A stretch of 21,786 nucleotides of DNA from Azolla pinnata (Eukaryota; Streptophyta; Polypodiopsida; Salviniales; Salviniaceae): the NCBI GenBank assembly GCA_037176905.1, contig JBBBWG010000338.1, positions 1,767 to 23,552 on the forward strand, written 5' to 3'. The notes below the pieces were generated by a model. That model ran no database searches. It was not told the origin of the DNA and saw nothing but the letters and a program-made list of their open reading frames with translations. This document shows positions 1-9,856 of this stretch, one piece after another (position 1 is the first letter of the stretch; every line of letters starts with the position of its first letter). A program made the position numbers and the translations under genes.

Positions 1-1
1 G

Positions 2-37
2 TTTAGGGTTTAGGGTTTAGGGTTTAGGGTTTTAGGG
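2..37 (+). repeat. Telomere-type TTTAGGG repeats at the window edge
   Basis: Four perfect TTTAGGG units are followed by a unit with one extra T. This is the Arabidopsis-type plant telomere heptamer. The G-rich strand reads rightward, into the window. At a true left chromosome end the plus strand would read CCCTAAA. The tract is therefore an interstitial telomeric repeat or an inverted or rearranged piece, unless more sequence to the left changes the picture. Confidence 0.9.
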
Positions 38-247
38 TTTTCGCAGGTGCACTGCTGGTGTGTGTCAGAGGCTATACAGAGCTTTCTGGTTAACCTAGAA
101 ACAGCTGTCACCTTGTAAAATGCGGGATGGTAAACACTGTGTTATATGGTGGTCGAGCCCATCACATCGCGCAGAATAAAAACCAACATGCATGGCTTGT
201 GACGCAGTACGGGGGCATCGAACAGTGTATGACATAGCTGATCATTT

Positions 248-287
248 GCTTCTTCTGCTGCTTCTGCTGCTTCTGCTTCAGCTTCTG
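248..287 (+). repeat. Imperfect CTT/CTG trinucleotide tract
   Basis: About 40 bp of GCTTCTTCTGCTGCTTCTG-like sequence, interrupted once by TTCAGC. It reads as poly-Leu in one frame and Ala/Glu-rich on the other strand. No coding gene is supported here. Confidence 0.75.
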
Positions 288-643
288 ATTGCTTGTAAAT
301 CATCATCGTCGACGTTGTGTATCCTCGACCCTGGAGCCATAAGAAGCTGGCGCCGGGAACGCGGACATCGGCAAGAACAGTTGCGCCTCCTCGCTCCATT
401 CATCGAATCGATCTCGCTATCGAAATCGACCGATCGATAAGCGCCGACGATATGTATTCTGCAATCACGTGAGAGCGTCCTTTGGTTGATTACGATCCAC
501 TGCGATTCAGCCCGTGTGCTGTAAGGTCAACCCCCCGCTCCGATCCGAAAATCTTCCGGAGCAGTATCGTCGTGGGCTTCATCAGACCATACATTCTTTT
601 CTTTTTCTTTTTTTCTTCGCGTGTACAGCTAGCTAGCCCTTCT

Positions 644-1265
644 TCTATAACTAATGACAGGATGCATTCCAAGGGTTTAAGTCGTTAGAAGTCGACGCAA
701 TGTCCTAGTACAACAGGCATTCATGCAACCCCCATGGGAAATTAAAATCTTGTATCCTTGCATTGAACAGGTTAAGCACACAACAGTAACAATCGCAGAG
801 CATGCAAACGCATCGACGTTGTCGTACGACGTCTTTGTCCGGCAGTCGGTGTCTGGTGCCTCTCTGGACACCGAGTTTAATGATCGGGATCGGATTAGAT
901 ATGCGAGCAGATAGATAGATACTTAGGTCTCATCGAAGAGTGTTGTCGATGGCGATGCACAACTGTAGAAGCGCATACAGTTGTAAACGAAGATGTCTGT
1001 ACAATCCACCATTTTGGTTATATCCGCCAATCAGTATCCCTGTATTCTCTCTCTAACTAATGAAACGATTCCATTTGAGAGGACAAAAAAAACCGACGAC
1101 TTAGGTTTCGTAAGCCGCAAAGAGGATACCAATTGTATGTCACCAGTGTAAGACCACATTATCCAGAATGTTGTTTTAAATGTTTCGCGAGCAAGGACAA
1201 ATTTTCTCGTGGTACATTGGCTTTGTTATCACTCTATAACTAATGAAAGGATATTATTTCGAGGA
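644..1265 (+). repeat. Dispersed repeat, three copies of a TCTATAACTAATGA-type motif
   Basis: Similar stretches of about 30 bp occur at 644-672, 1050-1083 and 1232-1265. Each has the core TCTATAACTAATGAAAGGAT, or a close variant, followed by a T-rich/GAGG segment. Copies 2 and 3 are also both followed by a run of 8-10 A. Similarity decays outside the core. This looks like a degenerate, irregularly spaced subtelomeric repeat. Confidence 0.6.
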
Positions 1266-1700
1266 AAAAAAAAACAAAGAATCACATTATCTGCGATTAG
1301 CGTATCGAAACGTGCTTTAGCAAGAAGGGAATCTTATCGAGAGCCCGTCTGAAGCTCTTTGGGATCGAATCGCCATTGCGTACGCAGAGTGTTTGTGCCA
1401 GCCTCGACTTCTGTAGTTGAATTCGAGTCTCGAGTGTCCCTTTGCAGTGACAGAAGAGCCTCGGTGTGAACGCAGAGACCCCAGGTAAGATGTCAGGGCT
1501 TTTTAAACAGTAGATGAGTTAAAGAGATATAGAAGACAATTAATTGGAAGGCAAGGTTCTTCTAGAGTTGTCAGAGGGCTCTGTTCTATGCCAGGCTTGC
1601 AGACAAAACGTCGTAATCTTGAATCCATGACCTTTTAACAAGTCCTCGACTAGTGACGAGTACAAGGCGAGGTCCGAAACCGTTTTGAACGTGCACGAGA

Positions 1701-2410
1701 GGATGAGTTAGGTTTAGGGTTAGGGTTAGGGTTTTGGGGGGTTTCAAGAGAATCGCAAGCCTCACCGAACCTAAACAGGAGATGACTCAGGTTTAAGGGT
1801 CAAGGCTCGACGTTAATGCAAGGTTCGGGACCTGCGAGTTAGGGTTAGTTTTTAAAGATAATTTCAAGGTTCCATAAACCTAAACAAGATATATGAACGA
1901 GTCAGGTTTAGGGTTTCAGGGTGTTTAAAGATAATATGAGGCTCTGAACCTTAAACAAGAGATGAGTCAGGTTTAGGGCTAAGGTTTGCACGGCTCTTCA
2001 GGGTTCAGGGCTTAGAAGGTTAATTTGAACCTAAGCAAGAGATGAGTCAGGTTTGAGGTTTAGGGTTAGGGTTTAAAGTTAACGCAAGGGATGAGTCGGG
2101 GTTTAGGTTTTAGGGTTAAGGTTTAGAGGTAATGCAAGGCTCTGGACCCAAACTAGGGTTTAGGGTTAGGGTTTAGAGGTCTTATGAACCCAAACAAGAG
2201 ATGAATTGGGTTTTTCGGTTCAGGTTCTAGGGTTTAGAGTCAACGCACGGCGCTGAACCTAAACGAGGGACTGTTCCGGATTAGGGTTTGAGTTAACGCA
2301 TGGTTCTGAACCTAAACAAAGAGATGAGTCGGGTTTAGGGTTTAGGGTTTAGGGTTAATGCGAGGTGAAAAACCCAAAACAAAGGATTAGTTAGGGTTAG
2401 GGTTTATAAG
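1701..2410 (+). repeat. Degenerate array built of telomere-like units
   Basis: Nine recognisable units occur at irregular 50-120 bp spacing. The informal consensus is a CCTAAACAAGAGATGAGTCAG anchor, followed by one to four TTTAGGG or TTAGGG units and then a TTAATGCAAGGCTCTGAA-like spacer. Anchor-like positions start near 1702, 1781, 1894, 1961, 2041, 2090, 2200, 2323 and 2384. Heptamer and hexamer forms are mixed. The G-rich strand is always the plus strand, as at positions 2-37. This is typical of old subtelomeric or interstitial telomere-derived satellite. Confidence 0.8.
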
Positions 2411-2568
2411 TATGGGTCAATTTTGTAATTGTGGAGAATTTGGAGGCTATTTATGTTTGTTTTGTGCGGCCGAGGAACAAAAGATTTCAAAGTAAAAATA
2501 AAGAAAGAAAGGAACGAAAAAGCGAAAAGGAAAGAGAAGCTTCTGTGTGCGCCGAGCCTCCTGCTCTG

Positions 2569-2610
2569 CTAACCCTAACCCTAACCCTAACCCTAACCCT
2601 AACCCTGACC
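2569..2610 (-). repeat. CCCTAA hexamer array (vertebrate-type telomere motif), inverted
   Basis: Six perfect CTAACC units (2569-2604) are followed by one CTGACC variant. Read on the minus strand this is (TTAGGG)n, the vertebrate-type hexamer. It lies in the opposite orientation to every other telomere-like tract in the window. It is about 500 bp upstream of the kinase start codon. It contains overlapping AACCCTAA motifs resembling the plant telo-box found in some promoters and leaders. Leu-Thr, Asn-Pro and Gly-Leu dipeptide frames across it are artefacts of the repeat. Confidence 0.9.
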
Positions 2611-3114
2611 TCGAAGGCTCACCTGGTGCTGCTTCTTGTGACCCAGCTAGCAACGCTCGCCCCGATCTGGTACGGTTTTTCTCTGCTTCTAATTTCTCGC
2701 TTCTTTACGTTCTCCACCGTGCAGCGTCTCTGTTGTTTTCGGAGGTCTTAGAGTTTTCCTCTCGTTGTTAAGCCCTTTTCGTGCGTGAAACCGTATGTGT
2801 AGGATGCAATCGCAGAGAAGCTGGCAAGGCAGGAAGGGGGTTTCATACCGCACAGAGCTTCTTCTTTTCCCTATCGTGTTTGCACATAGACGTCTGAATA
2901 TCGTCTATCCGAGAAACCATTTCCGCGGCTTATTTATTTCGCAACAAGAATTAAATGGGAAGCTCTGAATTTAAATAGATCATCGCAATTACCATAGCCT
3001 CCTTCTATTACAATGTCTGAGATCCTTCGACAATGCCTACTTAAGAGCGTTTTTAGGTGCAATGTGTGAGATTTTCGTCTTTTTTATTGAAATAATTGTG
3101 CTCTCGGAGTCACT
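2611..3114 (+). promoter_or_regulatory. 5' flank and leader of the LRR-kinase gene
   Basis: This is non-coding sequence between the CCCTAA array and the kinase ATG. A possible 5' leader exon could end at a GT following about 2669, with a U-rich acceptor (TTTTTAG) at 3051-3056. That would place an intron in the 5'UTR, but this is inference only. An in-frame TGA at 3088-3090 closes the reading frame upstream of the ATG at 3115. No clear TATA box can be assigned. Confidence 0.35.
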
Positions 3115-6100
3115 ATGGGTGACGGCAGTAATGCATCTCAAAGAAAAGGTCCACTTATAAGGAACGAGGAGGAGAATGGTGTTATCAAGGAAATCAAACA
3201 AGATAGAACATGGGATGGTGATGATCACGCCAGGGAAGATGTGCAAGAGGAAATGGATGAATCCAAAGAGAAGCCAGAATCTAACTCTGATGGTCAAAAT
3301 GAGAGCAACAATGCGATTTTGTGTGAAGATGAAGATGAAGATGATGATTGGGTTGTGGATGTCTCACCTAATGGGCATTCTTTGGCTTCATTGAATTCAT
3401 ATATTAGAGAGAGCGCCCAGATTTCAACCATGAAGGATTTGTATGTTTATGATAATACATTCACGGTACTACCAAGGTCTATAAGCAGTTTAAATAGCTT
3501 GAAAACCTTGAAAATCTTCTCAAACGAAGTAAGATTGCTACCAGATGAGATAGGCAATATTATTCAGTTGGAGCATTTGCAAATGAAGGTTTGCACTTCT
3601 GGGCTTGGGAACTTGCCATCACTAAGCAAATTGAATTCGTTAAAGACACTCGAGCTTCACCAAACACCATTTCGGCCCTCAGTTTCGTCTATTCCAGCTG
3701 AAATTTCAAAGCTGCAGCTGCTAACCAGGCTTTCTATATGCAACTTTTCTATATCGTAAGTTATATGTTCGAAATTTCAGGCCTTGTCATCGTTTGTGTT
3801 CCTTTCTTTGTATAGGTTGTGGATTGGGACAATATTGACGCTTTCTTATTGTTTCATGGCATACTTCAGTTTTTGAAATAGTGAAGGCTGAGATATATAG
3901 CTTTGTAGGATTGAACTTCTACCATCTTTTTAAATAACATATTTTATATATATTATCAAAAGACGAGTTTCATATTTAATAGGAAACTAGCTGAAGGTTG
4001 AGGCGTGATGTAGGCAATGTTTTTATTTATCACTGAAATGACAAGGTTGTCAATATTCTAATTTAACTGCAGAAATATATGGACTATGGATAAATCACTT
4101 TCTGATATGGTTGTAGTGTAGTCTGATTTTACATACCCAGGCAAGTATGGAGATCCCATATTCAGCAAGTCCAGACTAGTAGTATGCTTGGAAACTTCTA
4201 GATAAGGAAAGTTTCACGTTGGAAACGTAGATGATTTTCTAACATAGGAAGAATGAATACTAATTTCGGTATGGTGTCCTTATAGATTATACATTTTCTT
4301 TATCCTAGATTATTTGGAAAAAGTGTTATATTAAATGTGCCTAAAAGTGACTATCCGGTTTGTTTAGAAAAATATAGGAGGCCCTTATCAAGTTGAGGTT
4401 GATATCAGGATGATGATCTAGGTTTCTAATTGTGTTTTTATTCAATTCGTTGTATATGCTGGAAGAATGTCCATCGATTCATCAATCGCTGAACATATGA
4501 TTAAAGATGAGAATAGATTTGTTGTAGTTTTTAGTACTAATCACATAACTGCTATATATTGAAGGTTTAATTGTGTTGTAAGATGCTGGATGATATCAGT
4601 GCAGAATCTGCCATGTTCCTCCAGAAAAGTAGAAGAAAGATGTAATGTCTTTAAAATGACCAGAGTAGGAAAGGAAAGAATTGCGTCTTAATTTCTTCAG
4701 CCACAATTCAAAACGAGTGTCAAACTCAGTTATAAAAACAGGAAAATGAGAAAAATCGTGTTTTCTGATTGAAACTTATATATGCTTATATATTCTATTA
4801 TCTATGTTTCTATACACCTAACTTTGACAGTCATTGAACTATGCATCAAGTGGCTGACAAAATGAATGATTTTTGCTATGCTACTTATTTATGTAAAATG
4901 GGTATTGTACATATTTTTTCAGCTTTCTACCACCCGAAATAGGATGCTTAAAGAATCTGGAGGAGCTGGATATATCTTTCAATAAGCTGAAAATACTGCC
5001 TGGGGAAATTTCAAGCTTAGTAGCATTACAGCATTTGAGAGCTGGAAACAATAAGTTAACTGAGCTCCCCTCAGGTTTAGCCTGCCTACCGAATTTGAAT
5101 TCTATTGATGTAGCTCACAACAAACTAACTTCTCTTGAGTCATTGCAACTTATGTCAATGACATCATTAAAGGCTCTAAATGCTAAGGTACGTATGAAAA
5201 TGCCATGGATCCTGAGCTCTAAAAGGTTATCTCATGTTTTGAATTGTTGATTCTTAAAAATTTTCTTGCAGTTCAATAAACTTAGAGGTGCTTGTGAGGT
5301 TCCAGAATGGCTAGCCTGCAGTTTTGATGGAAATCCTACATCGCATATAGAGACTCCATCTTCCAGTGATCAGAGTGATGGAATTGATTCTGATTTGCTG
5401 CCATCCACAGAAGAGGGTGAGTATTTTCTTTCAGGTGCAGCACAATAAAATATCCTATTTTCACTAAAGTGAGTACTTTATTATCTTTTAGGTGAGGAAT
5501 TTTCATCCCCTGCACCAGCCACAATCTGTTCAAAGGATATTAATGTACCTAAGAGTTCAGGGCATGGTAGGAAAAAACGGTTATGGAAGAGGCATGGGAC
5601 TCCGCAACTACAAGCCAGACAAGATAGGTTAAATTTGAGTAGAAAGACAAAGGTTGATAGTTGCTCTTCTAAAGATGCACAAGATTGTGCTTTAAGGAGA
5701 GAAACAGCATCAAGGAAAACCAATATAGCGGAAAGAAGCTCTTTAACTACATTGAGTGAAGACTTGAAATCGGAAGTTGCTAGTGACACTGACTTAAAGT
5801 TTTCTGAGGGCAGTGAAACAGAAAATTCAGTTTCCAAGGAATTTGAGAACACATCAGAGTCAAGTTTTGAAAATTGCAATATTTGTCCAAAGAGTAGTGG
5901 TTTTCTTCAGAGAAAAGAAGGTGATTTCAGTTCTTCTATTAATGAGCCATCTATTGGTAGCCATTGCCCTGGGAAGGTTACGACTAAAGAGAGGATTAAC
6001 CTAGAACAGCCCCCTGGAAGTGCAGAAACTCTACTAAAAGAAGGCGTTCAAGTTTCCTCTTCCAACTTTAGAATTCAGAACACATTAAGACGCAAAGAGA

Positions 6101-9100
6101 CTAGTCTTGATAAGAATCCGAAACCTATGAAAAGGAGGAGGTCTGTACAAGTTTATTCAGGAGCTTCCTATGCATATCGAACTCAGTCCCTTATTGGTAT
6201 AGATGAGCATTTGCAAGATGGTTTTTATGATGCTGGTCGGGAACATCCATTTTGTACATTGGAGGCACTGGAAAGCCAACATGAAAGTTTGGAGTCTCGA
6301 GAAGTGATTCTGGTTGACAGGTATTTTTGGCACTTTACATATGAACTCACTCTGGAATATTTTGTAAATTTGAAGTAAACTGATTGTGGAAAACACTCAT
6401 GAAAGATGAAATATCTTTTACTTATTTGGCAGAGAGAATGATGAAGATTTGGATGCAATAGCTCTGTCAGCTCAGACTTTTCTTGCTAGACTAGATCTAG
6501 CTGGCCATTATGGCAGTGAAAATTCTGCACTGAATGAATATCAGAAAGCTGTTATGCTTTCTCTTTTTGTTTCAGATTGTTTTGGTGGAAGTGACAAAAC
6601 ATTGAATGTTCCACATGCCCGTAGGGGCGTCCTTGGCGGTAGACTAGGCACTCCCTTCTTATGTTCTTGTAGCGTCAGTGGTTTGCAGAGATCAGAAAGT
6701 GGGCAAAGTGTCAACAAGATTGAAAATAACATTCCTAGTGTGCACATGCTTTGTGAAGCATCTGTAAAACTACTTAAAATGGAAAGGCAATCAAATGTCA
6801 TACCGCTTGGGCTTCTTCCATATGGAGTGTGTCGACATCGTGCCATATTATTCAAGGTATAGTAAATTAAGGTTTTGTGCCATATAATAACAAGGAATCT
6901 CTAACAAGGGTACAATTTTTTGACTGTACTTTTGGAAGTCTATTACCATGCATTCATGCATTTCTATATACATGAAAATTTTTATTGGAAAAGCTTGTCA
7001 AACTATCCTGGTTCCTTGCAGTCATTCTCATGGTTTCATAATCCAAACACACCGTGATATGAACCTTGTAGCTGGAGAGAGGCAGGGGAGGGAGAGGAGA
7101 ATGAGGGAAAAAGTAACTAACTCATTACCTTTTATATTAGTATCTGTGTGATAGGGCTTCTATACCTTGCGAGTTAGTTCGTGGATATCTTGATTATGCA
7201 CCACATGCTTGGAATGTCATTGTGCTGAATAAAGGGAATGCAAAAGTGCGTATGCTAGTAGATGCTTGCCGTCCCCTTGACATCAGAGAGGAAAGTGATT
7301 CAGAATACTTTTGCAGGTATGTTATGTAGGCCTTGTCTCTTGAATATGATTGAGTTACATTCATTGTAGAGTTAAAGAAATTTAAACAGTTCAAGTGAGT
7401 GATGTTTACATTTTTAAAGTTTGCATTTTTGCATACTATTCTCTTAGTGCATGTTTACCTTCTGTTTTAAAACATTCTAGCTGCAAATGATGGTTCTTTC
7501 GAGTAAACATTTTATAACAGTTCTGGAATTTTTTGTGCTAAAGATGGTGATGAGATTGAAACGTAAACTTTTTCAGTGATTTTTGGACTGAAGTTCTTGC
7601 ATCTTATTTCGTGAACCCAATGGTTTATTGTTGCTTCTCAATAAGAACTGAGGGGTCATAATTCTTTATTTGTGGATATGTGGTTTTCAACCTGTCTGGA
7701 CAGTGTTTGCTGTTTAGAAACAGGATGCCTATGGTGTTCTAACTAGGGTTATCTTGGGAAGCCTGTGCTTGGTTTTTTTGAATTGTTGAAGTAAGAGCCA
7801 CATGTTATTGACTTCCTTCATTCTTGTTTAATTCCAAGCAGAGGTGTTTAATTTTATCTCCTACAATGAGCTAAAACGGATATATACTTTTGCAAGAAAG
7901 TAAAATAGTTACTGTGAAATGATTCTGGAATTAATATGGTGGAGGTTTGTACACCATCAAATTGAAACCAAATTTCATTTTGGTTTTTTTTTTGAGTATA
8001 TGGAAAATTGTCAGAACGCTCAAGTCTTTTCTGTGCTTCAATCATTTTAAATTACGTTCAATTCTGCCATGCGCTGCATAGATTTCTTAGGTTACTCATT
8101 GAAACTTCTTTGGTGATTATTTTTAAACTCTCTTTGGTTTTAGATATATTCCTTTCCGACGTTTTCTTTCATCTCTTGGGAAGAGTGGGAGATTAGAAGT
8201 TGTTCAAAGTGAGAAACTCAGACCACTACTTCTTGAAGAGATAGGATCTGGTGCATCTGGTTCTCTTGTGCATAGGTGCTCATTGGGAACAATTGAGGTT
8301 GCTGCAAAGGTGAGACGCTTGCTGTATTTCAATAGGGCCATACAATCTGCTTCTTTATTGTTGTATAAAATGTAAAAGTCATGTGCATGATGATCACAGG
8401 TACTTCTGGTTAGCCATGATAAAAACATGCGATACAAAGATGTGGCTGGAAGGTTCTTGAGTGAGCTGCGTACCTTGTGTAGCTTAGAGGGACACCCTCA
8501 TATAGTCTCTTATCGTGGACATGAGTTTAGCTTTATGTCTAGTGATTGTGGTGAAGCGATTCAGTTGACCCTATTTATGGACTATGTGAAAGGCTCCTCC
8601 CTGGAGGTGATGCTCCTCCCTGGCTAACTTTCAATCTCGTTGTCTACGCAGAACTTATTGTCGACAAGCATACATGCCTATCTCAATTTTTATTTGTCTA
8701 CGCAGAACTTATTGTCCAGATATGCAAAGGCAAGCCAAGCATACATGCCTATGAAGGAAGCTGCCCATGTCTCAAAAGCAATACTGGATGCCCTTTCTCA
8801 TGTGCATTCAAAAGGAATCATGCATAGGGATATCAAGAGTAGCAATATTCTGGTTGATATTGAAGGCAATTCTGAAGAATGTATGCCTATTGTCAAGCTT
8901 TGTGATTTCGATAGTGCAATACCTCTTTCTTCATCAGCTGCTCACACGTGCCATTTAGCTCATCGGGGAGTTCCACCAGTTGAGGCGTGCGTTGGTACAC
9001 CTCGCTGGATGGCTCCAGAGGTGTTCCAGGCAATCTATAGCCAACAGGCTTATGGTTTGGTGAGTTTGTTTTCCTTTGAAAGATAGTGGAAAGTCTTGCA

Positions 9101-9856
9101 TCATAGAAGCCTCACATCCATTGAAAAGGTTGTATCAACCTTTTCTCTGTATGTAAACATGGAAAATCTCTGAGTTTCTGTTGATGCAGTTGCAGTTTCT
9201 TTGGAAATCTAAGAAAATCTCTGAGTTTCTGTTGATTCACTTTTCTAAGAATCTTTATCATTGAGACATTTTCATCTATATTGACAGGAAGTAGACATGT
9301 GGTCCTTTGGTTGTTTGCTCTACGAGATGTTGACACTGCAGGTTCCTTATGCTGAGGTCCCAGAAGCTGAGATCCAAGCTCATATCGAGGTTTGTCCGTT
9401 TATGTAGGCCATGTTTTTTCTTGTCAGGCGTTATATTTCGTTTAGTGATAAATGTAAATTTCTGTATTCTCTGGGCGGGGTTGGCAGATGGGGCGAAGAC
9501 CTCAACTTCCATTAACTATAGAAGACATTGTTTCGGGATCTGAGTCTGCCACTGAGGAGAGTGGCTTGCTAAACCTATCAGATGAGGAGCTTAAAATAAT
9601 GAAACAGCTTGTCGAATTGTTCAAGGCATGCACAGAATTAATCCCGCAGAATCGACCTACAGCTTTGGAAGCATTGAGAACGCTGTCCAGACTCGGGGAT
9701 ACAATACATCCGACTATCAAGTCAGACGATATTCAGATAAAAGCAGATGATCAATTACAAGCGGGAGGGCTTTCAGATGAACAATCATGTGTAGAGGAAA
9801 ACTCTATGGACAACTGCCCTATCGAAAAAGATTCAACAAAAGAGCTTGATGGGTAA
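3115..9856 (+). CDS. LRR - EDR1/CTR1-like - protein kinase (Raf-like plant kinase), 11 coding exons
   Basis: Exons: 3115-3755, 4923-5187, 5272-5416, 5492-6320, 6433-6856, 7141-7316, 8144-8309, 8400-8606, 8706-9059, 9288-9389, 9488-9856. All junctions are GT-AG and phases match, giving 3678 nt and about 1225 residues. The ATG has A at -3, G at +4 and an in-frame stop 27 bp upstream. Residues 1-85 are acidic and disordered (EDEDEDDD). About 95-320 hold eight or nine intracellular-type LRRs (LPPEIG..KNLEELDIS..KL). About 340-620 is a Ser/Lys-rich linker. About 720-835 resembles the EDR1/CTR1 transglutaminase-like fold, with Cys760, His790 and Asp809 as a plausible triad. About 855-1180 is a kinase: GSGASG loop 861-866, Lys882, HRDIKSSN with Asp993, DFD at 1018-1020 instead of DFG, and GTPRWMAPE. 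No signal peptide or membrane segment is visible, so it is probably cytosolic. From memory the order matches Arabidopsis AT1G04210. Substrate and pathway are unknown. It is intact, with no frameshift. Confidence 0.88.
3756..4922 (+). other. Intron 1 of the LRR-kinase gene
   Basis: An intron of 1167 bp with a GTAAGT donor and TTTTTTCAG acceptor. It splits a Ser codon inside an LRR, and joining the flanks gives a continuous LRR pattern. It is AT-rich with stops in all frames. I see no gene, small RNA or mobile element in it. Confidence 0.85.
7317..8143 (+). other. Intron 6 of the LRR-kinase gene
   Basis: An intron of 827 bp with a GTATGT donor and TTTTAG acceptor. It interrupts the segment linking the EDR1-like and kinase domains (CR/YIPFRRF). 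It is T-rich on the sense strand. Short frames inside it are not supported as genes. Confidence 0.85.
8641..8751 (+). repeat. Duplicated intron 8/exon 9 junction with two candidate acceptors
   Basis: A 22-bp block (TGTCTACGCAGAACTTATTG plus TC) occurs at 8641-8662 and 8695-8716. A second shared block, AAGCATACATGCCTA, occurs at 8666-8680 and 8737-8751. Each copy contains the same CGCAG|AACTTATTGTC 3' splice site, after 8651 and after 8705. The second gives a 99-bp intron and the family-like SLE-NLLSRYAKA junction. The first would leave a 45-bp intron and add 18 in-frame residues. Confidence 0.9.
9124..9144. other. Inverted repeat in kinase intron 9
   Basis: AAAAGGTTG and CAACCTTTT form perfect 9-bp arms around a 3-base TAT loop, and one flanking G-C pair extends the stem. 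The element lies inside intron 9 (9060-9287). It could form a short hairpin. No function is evident. Confidence 0.8.
9162..9236 (+). repeat. 24-bp direct repeat in kinase intron 9
   Basis: GAAAATCTCTGAGTTTCTGT plus TGAT occurs at 9162-9185 and again at 9213-9236, 51 bp apart. It looks like a recent small tandem duplication within the intron. Confidence 0.85.

Larger units (their letters stand above)
41..1690. other. Gene-free subtelomere-like region
   Basis: I see no convincing gene here. The open frames are short and overlap on both strands. The region holds an imperfect CTT/CTG tract at about 248-287, which accounts for a spurious poly-Leu frame. It also holds a T-rich run near 596-615 and three dispersed copies of an AT-rich motif, listed separately. 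Its position between telomeric repeats and the degenerate array suggests subtelomeric DNA. Confidence 0.6.

Noticed and set aside
192..440. Poly-Leu frame near the left end
   Set aside because: It is produced by the CTT/CTG tract. An overlapping minus-strand frame is equally open and neither has supporting features.
2431..2771. Overlapping open frames with Leu-Thr, Asn-Pro and Gly-Leu dipeptide repeats
   Set aside because: They are read-throughs of the CCCTAA array in three frames on two strands, with no family features and no conserved flanks.
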